In this document: piece after piece, positions 53,123 to 61,924 of the stretch
Position numbering within the stretch: position 1 is the first letter of the stretch
How the letters are laid out: each line of letters begins with the position of its first letter
Source of the DNA: Catalinimonas alkaloidigena
Lineage (GTDB): Bacteria; Bacteroidota; Bacteroidia; Cytophagales; Flexibacteraceae
Length of the DNA stretch: 64,000 bases
Reading direction: 5' to 3'
Assembly: GCF_900100765.1 (NCBI RefSeq)
Contig: NZ_FNFO01000003.1
Location: forward strand, 781,348-845,347
The notes under the pieces: model-generated
Seen by the model: only the letters and a program-made list of their open reading frames with translations
Told to the model about the DNA's origin: nothing
Database searches by the model: none
Position numbers and translations under genes: made by a program

Positions 53123-53764
53123 ATGCAATGGCCTACTACAATTGAGGACGCTACGGCCGTCCAGCTTCAATTACGCGATCGGGTGATTCGCGACGATCAG
53201 TTCGAACCGTTCCGCACGGTGGCGGGGGTAGACGTGGGGTTTGAACAGGAGGGAACCATAACGCGCGCCGCGGTCGCCGTGCTCGATGGGCAAACCCTCC
53301 AGCTCATCGACTACGCCCTGGCGCGGCAGCCCACCCGTTTTCCCTATGTGCCCGGCTATCTGTCGTTTCGGGAGGTGCCCGCGGTCCTCGAAGCGTACGA
53401 TAAGCTCCGGGCCAAGCCCGATCTGCTGCTGTGCGACGGGCAGGGAACAGCCCATCCCCGGCAGTTTGGCATTGCCTGCCACCTGGGCGTGTTGCTCGAC
53501 CTTCCGTCGGTGGGTGTAGGAAAATCGCGTCTGGTGGGGCGTTATCAGGAAGTGCCGGACGAGCGCGGTGCCTGGCAACCTTTGTATTACCAGCGTGACA
53601 TCATCGGGGGCGTATTGCGTACGCGGGTGGGCACCAAGCCGCTGTTCATTTCCACCGGCCATCGGGTGAGCCTCGAAACGGCCATCCGGTTGGTGATGCA
53701 TTGTGCGCCGAAATACCGCCTGCCCGAAACCACGCGTCAGGCACACAAACTGGCCTCGGGGTAG
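53123..53764 (+). CDS. nfi: Endonuclease V
   Basis: The 213-residue enzyme nicks DNA one base 3' to deoxyinosine. Motifs include TVAGVDVGF with a metal Asp, FPYVPGYLSFREVPAVLEAY with the wedge region (PYxPGxLxFRE), LLLCDGQGTAHPRQFGIACH, and VGVGKSRLVGRY. Length and residue order are normal for the family. It is divergent from tadA; together the two genes deal with adenosine deamination in RNA and repair of deaminated adenine in DNA, though this pairing may be chance. Confidence 0.95.
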   Translation: MQWPTTIEDATAVQLQLRDRVIRDDQFEPFRTVAGVDVGFEQEGTITRAAVAVLDGQTLQLIDYALARQPTRFPYVPGYLSFREVPAVLEAYDKLRAKPDLLLCDGQGTAHPRQFGIACHLGVLLDLPSVGVGKSRLVGRYQEVPDERGAWQPLYYQRDIIGGVLRTRVGTKPLFISTGHRVSLETAIRLVMHCAPKYRLPETTRQAHKLASG

Positions 53765-53881
53765 CAGCGCGGGTGTAGGTTTTCCCTGAAAGAAGAGTGG
53801 TAACTCTGTTTTTTTAGGCTGTAATTTGTTATGAAAATCAATTGAATCCTTAACCTGATTCTTTCATACAACGATTGCAGC

Positions 53882-54172
53882 ATGAAAAAATGGTTACTCA
53901 CCGGCGTTGGGCTTCTGTTGGCCTTTGCTAGCTATGCCCAAACCCCCCAAGACGTGATTGTCACCAACAAAGGCAAGCGCATTAAAGGCACTGTCCAACT
54001 GGTCAACATCGACGAAGTGCGCTACACCAAAGAAGGAGACGCCAGCGGCGCGGTCTATACCATGAAAGTGGGCGAACTGGACCGGATCGACTACGCCAAC
54101 GGTACGCAGGATCTTTTCATCGAAGAGTCCCCCACCTATTTGAGCAACACCACCGACGAAGAAATCAAGTAA
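53882..54172 (+). CDS. Small secreted protein of unknown function
   Basis: The 96-residue protein has a signal peptide (KKWLLTGVGLLLAFASYAQ, cleavage after YAQ). The mature part of about 77 residues reads DVIVTNKGKRIKGTVQLVNI, EVRYTKEGDASGAVYTM, VGELDRIDYANG. This 'DxIxxxxGxxIxGxV' theme is common among short periplasmic orphans of Bacteroidota and is predicted to be a small beta domain. No function is known. It has its own terminator at 54215-54248. Confidence 0.72.
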   Translation: MKKWLLTGVGLLLAFASYAQTPQDVIVTNKGKRIKGTVQLVNIDEVRYTKEGDASGAVYTMKVGELDRIDYANGTQDLFIEESPTYLSNTTDEEIK

Positions 54173-54214
54173 ACTGTCCTGATTGTCCTACATACAGTTG
54201 AGTTCCAATCGACA

Positions 54215-54248
54215 AAGCCGGTTCCTGTTACACAGGGCCGGCTTTTTT
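54215..54248 (+). terminator. Terminator of the small secreted-protein gene
   Basis: AAGCCGG (54215-54221) pairs with CCGGCTT (54238-54244), with a further inner CCTGT/ACAGG stem, and a T-run to 54248. Confidence 0.85.
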
Positions 54249-54285
54249 CGTAGGTCCGCAGGGAAACACACAAACGTCGGGGCAC

Positions 54286-54311
54286 AAAAAAAGCCCGATG
54301 GGGGATCGGGC
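54286..54311 (-). terminator. Terminator of the 77-residue protein gene
   Basis: On the minus strand GCCCGAT pairs with ATCGGGC around five C, followed by a run of seven T. It begins 9 bases past the stop of the gene at 54320-54553. Confidence 0.85.
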
Positions 54312-54319
54312 CAGTGGGG

Positions 54320-54553
54320 TCAGAAAATATTTAAGATGCGTGAGATACGCCGGTAAGCGTTGGCATTCGCTTCCTGCAAGCGTAACCAAAGACGTTTCTT
54401 TTCTTCCGGCAACCGATCGGTCTCTTCCGGGCTCAGGTTGTGCGCAATCAGCAGGTCGTGCAATTGCGCCCGATTGGGGTCCAGCACATCCTGATAGATC
54501 TTCTCCACAAGCTGAGAAGTCTTTACTTGTTTTTCGTCGTTCAGCATCAGCAT
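54320..54553 (-). CDS. Small helical protein, unknown
   Basis: I do not recognise the family. The 77-residue protein is charged and helical with no signal or membrane segment: KQVKTSQLVEKIYQDVLDPN, then LLIAHNLSPEETDRLPEEKK and ANAYRRISRILNIF. ATG at 54547 is an alternative start two residues in. A canonical terminator 9 bases past the stop supports it as a real, separately transcribed gene. Confidence 0.62.
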   Translation of the reverse strand: MLMLNDEKQVKTSQLVEKIYQDVLDPNRAQLHDLLIAHNLSPEETDRLPEEKKRLWLRLQEANANAYRRISRILNIF

Positions 54554-54905
54554 AAGGTTGGGTATGGTGTAGTAGTCGTTACGAGCACACCGCTTTTAGT
54601 AGAAAGGCGGTCAAACATAGCACCTGGAGTAAGCGTAGCGGATCCCCTGAATCAGGTTTCCCTAATAACTAATAGATAAAAAAAGTAGATGAGGCCCAGA
54701 CATCAACAAGGTAAGGATTAGTTTCGATAATTACTATAATCCATTCTGCTAAATCTGCCGAATGCTCCGTCGAATCGACCGAGGGGCAGTGGTGAGGGCT
54801 TGTGTGCTACCTTTTTTTTCGGGCTTCCGTTCTTCTTCATAAAGAGCAATACACCCAAACGTACTGTCTCCGTATAACACCCCAAAAGAGATGTAGTTCC
54901 GCTTC
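54554..54905. other. Intergenic region before the AI-2E permease gene
   Basis: These 352 bases contain no credible coding frame. The stretch around 54655-54750 is AT-rich and may hold promoters for the divergent genes, but I see no full consensus. No repeat or RNA gene is recognised. Confidence 0.4.
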
Positions 54906-56003
54906 ATGTTGAAAAAAGATTTATTATTCCGGGCCACCCTTGTTTTAGCATTTTTCTTTGTTCTGTTTGTGTGCTTGGCCCGTGCGCAGGGATTTTTAAA
55001 GCCGGTGGCCTTTGCCGCCATCTTCGCCATGCTCCTCCAGCCCGTCTGCCGATGGTTGGAGCAACGCATGAGCCGTACCTGGGCTAGTCTGCTCAGCGTG
55101 TTGCTGTTCGTCTTGGTGTTTGGGGGATTGCTGGCGCTCTTGTCCGGCCAAATGGCCGATTTTGCCGAGCGACTCCAGCAAGTGGGGGGGCAATTCACGG
55201 AAATGCTGGACAAGTACCAGAAGGTAGTGGCCGAAAAGTTTGGCATCAGTCCAGAAGAACAGAAAAAGTTGCTGGAAAGCGGGGACTCCGCCATGAGTGG
55301 CCTGAAGTCGATGGCGCAGGGATTTGTGATGGGCCTCTTCGGGACGATGGCAGACCTGTTCCTGACCCTGGTTTACATGTTTCTGTTTCTGATGTACCGG
55401 ACCAAGTTTCGCCGTTTCATTCAGAAGCTTACGCCCGACGACGCCAGCGATCGCACCGATAAGGTAATTACCGAAGGCTCGAAGGTGGCCTACCAATACT
55501 TGTTCGGGCGCTTGATTCTGATCGTGATTCTGAGCGTATTGTACACGGTAGGGCTGCTGGTAGTAGGCGTGCAAAATGCATTTTTCTTTGCGCTGCTGGC
55601 GGCCGTTGTGAGCATCATCCCCTACATCGGCAACATCGTGGGCGGTGGGCTGCCTCTGGCCACGGCGCTGATTTCGGGCGATAGCGGACAAGCCATCGGG
55701 GTGATAGCAGTCTTTACCGTAGCGCAGATGTTAGAAAACTACGTGCTGGAGCCCTTAGTCGTGGGGAAGCGGGTCGAACTGAATGCCCTGTTTACCATCG
55801 TAATCATCGTGGTGGGGGGCAGTGTGTGGGGCGTGGCGGGTACCATTCTGGCGATTCCGTACCTGGCCATCCTGAAAATTATTTTCGATCACGTACCGCC
55901 TTTGCATCCGTATGCCTACCTGATCGGGGACCAGTCGGGAGGCGATTCGACCGACGACGCCATGCAGCGCGTGAAAGATTGGTTCCGGAAGCGATTCCGT
56001 TAA
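54906..56003 (+). CDS. AI-2E family transporter
   Basis: The 365-residue protein has about eight membrane segments in the AI-2E layout: two N-terminal helices pairs, a cytosolic/periplasmic part of about 100 residues with RLQQVGGQFTEMLDKYQKVV, then C-terminal helices with YLFGRLILIVILSVLYTVG, VSIIPYIGNIVGGGLPLA and NYVLEPLVVGKRVELNALF. Members have been linked to autoinducer-2 export or to Na+/H+ antiport; the substrate here is unknown. Its stop lies 2 bases from the end of the convergent START gene. Confidence 0.9.
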   Translation: MLKKDLLFRATLVLAFFFVLFVCLARAQGFLKPVAFAAIFAMLLQPVCRWLEQRMSRTWASLLSVLLFVLVFGGLLALLSGQMADFAERLQQVGGQFTEMLDKYQKVVAEKFGISPEEQKKLLESGDSAMSGLKSMAQGFVMGLFGTMADLFLTLVYMFLFLMYRTKFRRFIQKLTPDDASDRTDKVITEGSKVAYQYLFGRLILIVILSVLYTVGLLVVGVQNAFFFALLAAVVSIIPYIGNIVGGGLPLATALISGDSGQAIGVIAVFTVAQMLENYVLEPLVVGKRVELNALFTIVIIVVGGSVWGVAGTILAIPYLAILKIIFDHVPPLHPYAYLIGDQSGGDSTDDAMQRVKDWFRKRFR

Positions 56004-56005
56004 AG

Positions 56006-56671
56006 TTACGGCGCATCGGTCGGGGACACCGGGGGGGAGGGTGAGCGTGTCGGGGTGGTGTCCTGTAGTTCCTGACGCATCCGGCGGAAGGTATTCCACA
56101 GGCTGTTGCTGACCAGCGGAACCGCTACCCACGGCGGAACCTGAAAACGCGCGTTTTGCTGGATTTTTACCCGGTAGGTTACTTCTGTGTGCGTCGCATC
56201 GAGCGCGCGAAGCTTCCACGTACCTTCCGAATGCGCCATCCTGACCTTGTTCTCTTTTTCAGGTAAAAAATCGGCCACGCCGCGCATTTCGATGCGTAAC
56301 GAACGTTCCTGCGTATCCTCGTAGAGTTGGTTGTGCGTTACCACATCGCGGTTCTGGAACGGCCACGGCAGGGCCAATTCGGCGTAGGTATACCATTCCT
56401 GCGCGTTGACGATCTTGACGTCTTGCAACAAAATCATGCGGTCGATCCACCTGGGGCCGCGGGGCGAGTCGCGTATGAGGGCCACCAGGGCCGCCTGGGG
56501 CGCATCAATTTGCATAACCGCTTTGAAGTGCCGGGCGCCCTTTTCTGGATGATGCACATAGACACGGATGCTATCTTCTTGCTTGGAGAGTTCCCAGGTC
56601 GGCTCTTGTGCACACGCAGGCAGAACCCAGCCCAGCCAGCCGCTCCACCACAAGAAAAGCAAGTATTTCAT
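56006..56671 (-). CDS. START-domain protein, secreted
   Basis: The 221-residue protein has a signal peptide (FLWWSGWLGWVLPACAQ) and a START/SRPBCC domain: WELSKQEDSIRVYVHHPEKG, FKAVMQIDAPQAALVALIRD, WYTYAELALPWPFQNRDVV, then GTWKLRALDATHTEVTYRV. START domains hold a lipid or other hydrophobic ligand. A proline/serine-rich tail ends the protein. Cys in LPAC could be a lipobox, but the QE that follows fits cleavage after CAQ. ATG at 56671 is used; upstream residues lack a signal. Confidence 0.85.
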   Translation of the reverse strand: MKYLLFLWWSGWLGWVLPACAQEPTWELSKQEDSIRVYVHHPEKGARHFKAVMQIDAPQAALVALIRDSPRGPRWIDRMILLQDVKIVNAQEWYTYAELALPWPFQNRDVVTHNQLYEDTQERSLRIEMRGVADFLPEKENKVRMAHSEGTWKLRALDATHTEVTYRVKIQQNARFQVPPWVAVPLVSNSLWNTFRRMRQELQDTTPTRSPSPPVSPTDAP

Positions 56672-56809
56672 CTGCCTTTTCCGATTTAAACTGCTCAAGA
56701 TAAGGGGATTTGGCACGCTACGAAAAATCGTAGCCGGAAGAGAGGTAATATTGCGGCAGGCGGGTGCACAAAAGCAGTCGCGCCAGATTGACCACCTTTA
56801 TACTGATCT

Positions 56810-58270
56810 ATGGCTTCCAACTTCCAACAGCACAGTTACGATGCGATTGTCGTCGGCTCGGGGCCGAATGGGTTCGGTGCTGCCATCCGCCTGCAACAGG
56901 CCGGGTTGTCTACGCTCCTGGTCGAGGCCAAGCCGACCATTGGCGGCGGCATGCGCACCGAAGAACTGACCCTGCCGGGGTATCGGCACGACCGCTGTTC
57001 GGCCATCCACCCTATGGGCATGGGATCGCCGTTTTTTCAGAGTCTGCCCCTGGACGAATACGGACTGGAGTGGATTCAGCCCGACTTGCCGCTGGCGCAC
57101 CCCGTCGACGGCGGGACGGCCGCACGACTGGAACAATCGCTGGAGGCGACAGTGGCGGCTTTTGGCAAAGACGGGAGCATGTACCGGAAACTGATCGGCC
57201 CGATTGTAGACCGGTGGGAAGACCTGGTGCCCAACATTTTAGCGCCGCCGCTGGGCATCCCTAAAAATCCGATTGCTTTTTCCCTGTTTGGCCTGAAAGG
57301 CTTGGTGCCGGCCCGCGAGCTGGCCCACTGGGCCTTCAGCGACAAAGCGAACCGGGCTTTGTTTGCCGGGCTGGCCGCGCACTCGATGTTGCGCCTTACG
57401 CAGCCGCTTTCTTCGGCCATTGGGCTGGTGCTGGGTAGCATCGCGCATCGGTTCGGGTGGCCTTTGCCGAAGGGAGGTTCACAGAGCATTGCCGACGCGC
57501 TGGCGGGCTATTACCAGGCCATCGGGGGCGAAATTGTGACGGATTTTATGGTGACGGATGTCCGTGACCTGCCAGCCTCGCGGGCCGTGATTTTCGACCT
57601 CAATCCCAAGCAACTTCTGCACATGGGGGGACTGGCGTTTCCGCAGCGTTACCAGAAACAGGTAGAGCGCTACCGGATGGGCATGGGCGTGTTCAAAGTG
57701 GATTATGCGCTCGATGGGCCGGTGCCTTTCGAAGCCGAAGCGTGCCGCCGGGCCGGGACGGTGCATCTGGGCGGCTCGTTGAACGAAATTGCCCGCTCCG
57801 AAGAGGAAATCTGGCAGGGTCGCCATCCGGAGCGCCCTTATGTGTTGATGGCGCAGCAAAGCTTGTTCGATACCACGCGTGCGCCGGAGGGCAAGCATAC
57901 GTTGTGGGCATATTGTCACGTGCCGAACGGCTCGCAGGAGGATATGACCGACCGCATCGAGCGGCAGATCGAGCGGTTTGCACCGGGCTTCCGCGATCGG
58001 GTCCTGGCGCGCCATACGATGTTTACTGCCGACATGGAAGCTTACAACCCCAATTACCTGGGGGGCGACATCAACGGAGGCGTGCAGGACATGCTGCAGA
58101 CGTTTGCCCGCCCGACGCTGAGCTTATCGCCCTACAAAACTCCGCTGAAAGGCGTTTACGTCTGTTCGTCTTCCACCCCGCCGGGCGGGGGCGTACACGG
58201 CATGTGCGGCTACCACGCGGCAGCACAAGTCCTGAAGGACTGGAACAAGGCGGGGTGGTCGTTTGCGTAA
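56810..58270 (+). CDS. Phytoene desaturase-like NAD(P)/FAD oxidoreductase
   Basis: The 486-residue protein begins YDAIVVGSGPNGFGAAIRLQ, the FAD-binding motif, followed by GGGMRTEELTLPGYRHD. The C-terminal flavin segment is GVYVCSSSTPPGGGVHGMCG, typical of the CrtI/retinol-saturase branch. It could desaturate a polyene, but CrtI partners (crtB and others) are absent, and this subgroup includes uncharacterised enzymes. No signal peptide is seen. It is followed by rfbB on the same strand. Confidence 0.85.
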   Translation: MASNFQQHSYDAIVVGSGPNGFGAAIRLQQAGLSTLLVEAKPTIGGGMRTEELTLPGYRHDRCSAIHPMGMGSPFFQSLPLDEYGLEWIQPDLPLAHPVDGGTAARLEQSLEATVAAFGKDGSMYRKLIGPIVDRWEDLVPNILAPPLGIPKNPIAFSLFGLKGLVPARELAHWAFSDKANRALFAGLAAHSMLRLTQPLSSAIGLVLGSIAHRFGWPLPKGGSQSIADALAGYYQAIGGEIVTDFMVTDVRDLPASRAVIFDLNPKQLLHMGGLAFPQRYQKQVERYRMGMGVFKVDYALDGPVPFEAEACRRAGTVHLGGSLNEIARSEEEIWQGRHPERPYVLMAQQSLFDTTRAPEGKHTLWAYCHVPNGSQEDMTDRIERQIERFAPGFRDRVLARHTMFTADMEAYNPNYLGGDINGGVQDMLQTFARPTLSLSPYKTPLKGVYVCSSSTPPGGGVHGMCGYHAAAQVLKDWNKAGWSFA

Positions 58271-58349
58271 GTAGAAGCTTTGATGTAAGAAATGCCGCTG
58301 GTTTGTAGCGAATTTTGGATAAATTGAACCTTGGTTAAGCAATTGCGCT

Positions 58350-59411
58350 ATGTCTAAAAAAAAGATTTTAATCACGGGAGGGGCGGGCTTTATCGGTTCG
58401 CACGTGGTGCGTCGTTTTGTCAACGAATACCCCGACTACCATATTTATAACCTCGATAAGCTGACCTATGCGGGGAACCTGTTGAACCTGACCGACATCG
58501 AACAGAAGTCGAACTATACGTTTCTGAAAGGCGACATCACCGATGCGCACTACATTCAGGAACTGTTCGGGGCGTACAATTTTGACGGCGTCATTCACCT
58601 GGCGGCCGAGTCGCACGTCGACCGCTCCATCACCAATCCCCTCGACTTTGTGCTGACCAACGTGGTCGGAACGGTCAACCTGCTCAACGCGGCTAAACAT
58701 GCGTGGCGCGATACCCTCGACCAGCACCTGTTCTACCACGTTTCGACCGATGAAGTGTACGGCTCGCTTCACGATCCCGACACGTTCTTCACCGAAGAAA
58801 CGGCCTACGACCCGCGTTCGCCTTATTCGGCCTCTAAAGCCTCGTCCGACCATTTTGTGCGTGCGTACCACAATACGTACGGCCTGCCGGTGGTGCTTTC
58901 CAACTGCTCAAACAACTACGGTCCCAACCAGTTTCCCGAAAAACTGATTCCGCTTTGCATTCACAACATCCAGCACGACAAGCCCCTGCCCATCTACGGC
59001 AAAGGCGAGAACGTTCGCGACTGGCTGTTTGTGGTGGATCATGCGCGCGCCATCGATGCGGTCTATCACCAAGGGAAGGTGGGCGAAACCTACAACATTG
59101 GCGGGTTCAACGAGTGGCAGAACTTGGAGCTCATCCATTTGCTGTGTGACGTTATGGACCGCAAACTAAACCGGACGGAAGGCACTTCGCGGAACCTCAT
59201 CCAGTTTGTAAAAGACCGGGCCGGACACGACCTGCGTTACGCCATCGACGCGACCAAAATTGAGTGTGAGTTGGGCTGGAAGCCGTCGCTGCAATTCGCC
59301 GAAGGGCTGGAGAAGACCGTCGACTGGTATCTAGACAATCAGGAGTGGCTCCAAAACGTAACCTCTGGTGCCTACCAGCACTATTACAAAGAGCAATACG
59401 AAGCGCGGTAA
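58350..59411 (+). CDS. rfbB: dTDP-glucose 4,6-dehydratase
   Basis: The 353-residue short-chain dehydrogenase-type enzyme makes dTDP-4-keto-6-deoxyglucose. It has the NAD motif ILITGGAGFIGSHVVRRF, LAAESHVDRSI, HVSTDEVYGSL, the catalytic YSASKASSDHFVRAY, and NNYGPNQFPEKLIPL. It acts in the cytosol on the route to dTDP-rhamnose and other deoxysugars for surface polysaccharide. rfbA follows after 176 bases; rfbC and rfbD are not in the window. Confidence 0.96.
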   Translation: MSKKKILITGGAGFIGSHVVRRFVNEYPDYHIYNLDKLTYAGNLLNLTDIEQKSNYTFLKGDITDAHYIQELFGAYNFDGVIHLAAESHVDRSITNPLDFVLTNVVGTVNLLNAAKHAWRDTLDQHLFYHVSTDEVYGSLHDPDTFFTEETAYDPRSPYSASKASSDHFVRAYHNTYGLPVVLSNCSNNYGPNQFPEKLIPLCIHNIQHDKPLPIYGKGENVRDWLFVVDHARAIDAVYHQGKVGETYNIGGFNEWQNLELIHLLCDVMDRKLNRTEGTSRNLIQFVKDRAGHDLRYAIDATKIECELGWKPSLQFAEGLEKTVDWYLDNQEWLQNVTSGAYQHYYKEQYEAR

Positions 59412-59587
59412 GTCACCGGTAGGCTAATCGGGCGTTAAAATAGCAAGGGCGGGTGCGAAGGTGTCCGCCTTTTTGGTGTAAAAGTGGCTTCCTTACATTG
59501 CACTTCGCGCGCTCCCTGGTTTCTTCCCCACGTTTGCCATTCTGACCAGAGTTTAGAACTTTACGATTTCAACCACGCATCCATTCG

Positions 59588-60448
59588 ATGAAAGGAATTA
59601 TTCTGGCCGGCGGCTCCGGCACCCGTCTTCATCCCCTCACCTTGGCAGTCAGCAAGCAGCTTATGCCGGTGTTCGACAAACCGATGATCTATTATCCGCT
59701 GTCGGTCCTGATGCTGGCGGGCATCCGCGAGGTACTGATTATCTCCACGCCGCACGATCTGCCGCACTTCGAGCGACTGCTGGGCGACGGTTCGCGTTTA
59801 GGCTGCTCGTTCTCCTATGCAGTGCAGGAAAAGCCGGAGGGGCTGGCGCAAGCTTTTACGATCGGGGCGGATTTCATCGGGAACGACAAAGTGGCGCTGA
59901 TCCTGGGCGACAACATTTTCTACCGCTCCGGCCTGTCCAGCCTGTTGCAGGAATGCAACGATCCCGACGGCGGCATCGTCTTCGCCTACCATGTGCACGA
60001 TCCTGAGCGTTACGGTGTAGTGGAGTTTGACGAAAACTTCAAAGCGCTTTCCATCGAAGAAAAACCCACACAGCCCAAATCGAGCTACGCCGTGCCGGGC
60101 CTGTACTTTTACGACAACCGCGTGGTCGAAATCGCGCGCAACCTGAAGCCGTCGGCACGGGGCGAGTACGAGGTAACCGACATCAACAAGAAGTACCTGG
60201 CCGAAGGAAAACTAAGCGTCAAAATTTTTAACCGCGGAACCGCCTGGCTCGATACCGGTACGTTCCCGTCGCTGATGCAGGCCGGGCAGTTTGTTCAGGT
60301 GATCGAAGAGCGCCAGGGGCTGAAGATCGGCTGCATCGAAGAGGTCGCCTATCGCATGAAGTTTATCAACCGAGCACAACTTACTGAACTGGCCCAACCG
60401 CTGATGAAAAGCGGCTACGGTCAGTACCTGGTGAACCTCCGCGAATAG
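59588..60448 (+). CDS. rfbA: Glucose-1-phosphate thymidylyltransferase
   Basis: The 286-residue enzyme joins dTTP and glucose 1-phosphate to give dTDP-glucose, the substrate of RfbB. Motifs are [73 protein letters not shown] and [14 protein letters not shown]. Length and motifs fit the short RmlA type that is inhibited by dTDP-rhamnose. It reads in the same direction as rfbB. Confidence 0.96.
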   Translation: MKGIILAGGSGTRLHPLTLAVSKQLMPVFDKPMIYYPLSVLMLAGIREVLIISTPHDLPHFERLLGDGSRLGCSFSYAVQEKPEGLAQAFTIGADFIGNDKVALILGDNIFYRSGLSSLLQECNDPDGGIVFAYHVHDPERYGVVEFDENFKALSIEEKPTQPKSSYAVPGLYFYDNRVVEIARNLKPSARGEYEVTDINKKYLAEGKLSVKIFNRGTAWLDTGTFPSLMQAGQFVQVIEERQGLKIGCIEEVAYRMKFINRAQLTELAQPLMKSGYGQYLVNLRE

Positions 60449-60561
60449 AAGGTCGACTTCAAGATCGTCTAACGCAAATCACCCCTTTTCCGGCGTGCCA
60501 CGGTAAAAGTGCGGTTCCTGCGGGCGCAGCGGTTGTTTGTGCAATTGTGTCTGATGGACAC

Positions 60562-60592
60562 TTTGGTGCTAATGACCGGTTGCTTACCTTTG
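60562..60592 (+). promoter_or_regulatory. Promoter of the MFS gene
   Basis: TTTG (60562-60565), 19 bases, then TACCTTTG (60585-60592): a full match to the Bacteroidota -33/-7 consensus. The predicted leader is about 57 bases. Confidence 0.7.
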
Positions 60593-60654
60593 CCGAAACT
60601 TTTTCTAATACTTTTTCGAGCGACGGCCCACCACCCGCGTAGAACCCGAAACCT

Positions 60655-61812
60655 ATGGCAAGTGAGGTGGTAGTGGCGACACGTCACCGCAGGACGCACC
60701 GCATGGCGGTGGGCGCGTTTTTCTTTTTACGAGGACTTATTTTTGCTTCATGGGCCAGCCGTATTCCACAAATTCAGGAACGGTTAGCGCTGAGTGACGG
60801 CGAACTGGGCGGCGTTTTGTTGGCCATGCCCGCCGGGATGATCCTGGGCATGCCCCTGTCGGCATGGCTGGTCGGGCGCTTGGGAAGTCATCGGTTGCTG
60901 GCCGTGGGGGCACCCTTCTACGCCGTAGCTCTGTTGCTGATCGGCATGACGCAAGCCACCTGGCAGCTGATGGGCGTCCTGTTTTTGTTCGGCCTTTCCG
61001 GCAATCTTTACAACATTGCAACCAACACCCAGGGCGTGGGTGTAGAGGCCCTTTACGGTCGCTCGGTCATGGCTTCGTTCCACGGACTCTGGAGCCTGGC
61101 GGGGTTTCTGTCGGCGCTGTTGGGCAGCTATTTCATTTCGCTCGAGCTTGCCATTACTACCCATTTTGCCATCACCAGCCTTACGGCATTGGTGCTGATG
61201 CTGGCGTTCCACCGGTACACGCTTGACGAAGACGCCAGTGCTCATAAAAACAAGCCGATCTTCGTGCGGCCCGACCGTACCCTGCTCAACCTCGGGGCCA
61301 TTGCGTTTTGCAGCATGATCTGCGAAGGCACCATGTTCGACTGGAGCGGCATTTATTTTACCAAAGTGGTCGGCGTGCCGGAATCGATGACCGCACTTGG
61401 TTACGTGGCGTTCATGGCCACCATGGCGGGTGGGCGTTTCTTCGGCGATTGGCTGGCGATGCGGCTCGGCGTCCGGCGGCTCATTCAGGTCAATGGCGTG
61501 TTGATTGCCCTGGGACTGCTGACGGCTGTGCTGTTGCCCTATCTGCCCACGGCGGTGGCGGGCTTCCTGTTGGTGGGCGTGGGTACCTCGACCATCGTTC
61601 CGCTGGTATACGGCATCGCCGGGAAAACCACCACCATGTCGACCGGCATGGCCCTGACGGCCGTCTCGTCCACCGGCTTCCTCGGCTTTTTGTTTGGTCC
61701 ACCGCTCATTGGGTTCATCTCCGAAATCGCCAACCTGCAGTGGTCGTTCGCGCTCGTCGCATTGCTTGGCCTTTGTTCCGCGTGGCTGATCTCCCGTGTC
61801 CGACTGAGCTGA
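60655..61812 (+). CDS. MFS transporter
   Basis: The 385-residue protein has 12 membrane segments. It opens with a basic tail and FLRGLIFASWASRIPQIQER, followed by LAMPAGMILGMPLSAWLVGR, as in the YbjJ-like branch of the major facilitator superfamily. The second half starts ALGYVAFMATMAGGRFFGDW. The conserved loop-2/3 pattern (LVGRLGSHR) is visible. The transported compound is unknown. It has its own promoter at 60562-60592 and seems monocistronic. Confidence 0.87.
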   Translation: MASEVVVATRHRRTHRMAVGAFFFLRGLIFASWASRIPQIQERLALSDGELGGVLLAMPAGMILGMPLSAWLVGRLGSHRLLAVGAPFYAVALLLIGMTQATWQLMGVLFLFGLSGNLYNIATNTQGVGVEALYGRSVMASFHGLWSLAGFLSALLGSYFISLELAITTHFAITSLTALVLMLAFHRYTLDEDASAHKNKPIFVRPDRTLLNLGAIAFCSMICEGTMFDWSGIYFTKVVGVPESMTALGYVAFMATMAGGRFFGDWLAMRLGVRRLIQVNGVLIALGLLTAVLLPYLPTAVAGFLLVGVGTSTIVPLVYGIAGKTTTMSTGMALTAVSSTGFLGFLFGPPLIGFISEIANLQWSFALVALLGLCSAWLISRVRLS

Positions 61813-61893
61813 GTCTGGCGCATCCCTGTAAGAATCTAATCCCTCGTCGTCGCTTCTTACCCAAAGTCAATGAACTTCAGGGGATGAGGGGAA

Positions 61894-61901
61894 TACCTTT
61901 G
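61894..61901 (+). promoter_or_regulatory. -7 box of the MDR oxidoreductase gene
   Basis: TACCTTTG matches TAnnTTTG, 23 bases before the ATG. No clear -33 box is found. Confidence 0.45.
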
Positions 61902-61924
61902 CTTCATCACAAAATCACAACGCG

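Noticed and set aside
53123-54172. Possible DNA/RNA deaminase-repair operon of tadA and endonuclease V
   Set aside because: The genes are divergent and functionally independent in other bacteria; no evidence for a joint system.
54749-55294. 181-codon minus-strand frame
   Set aside because: Mostly antisense to the AI-2E permease; no credible protein.
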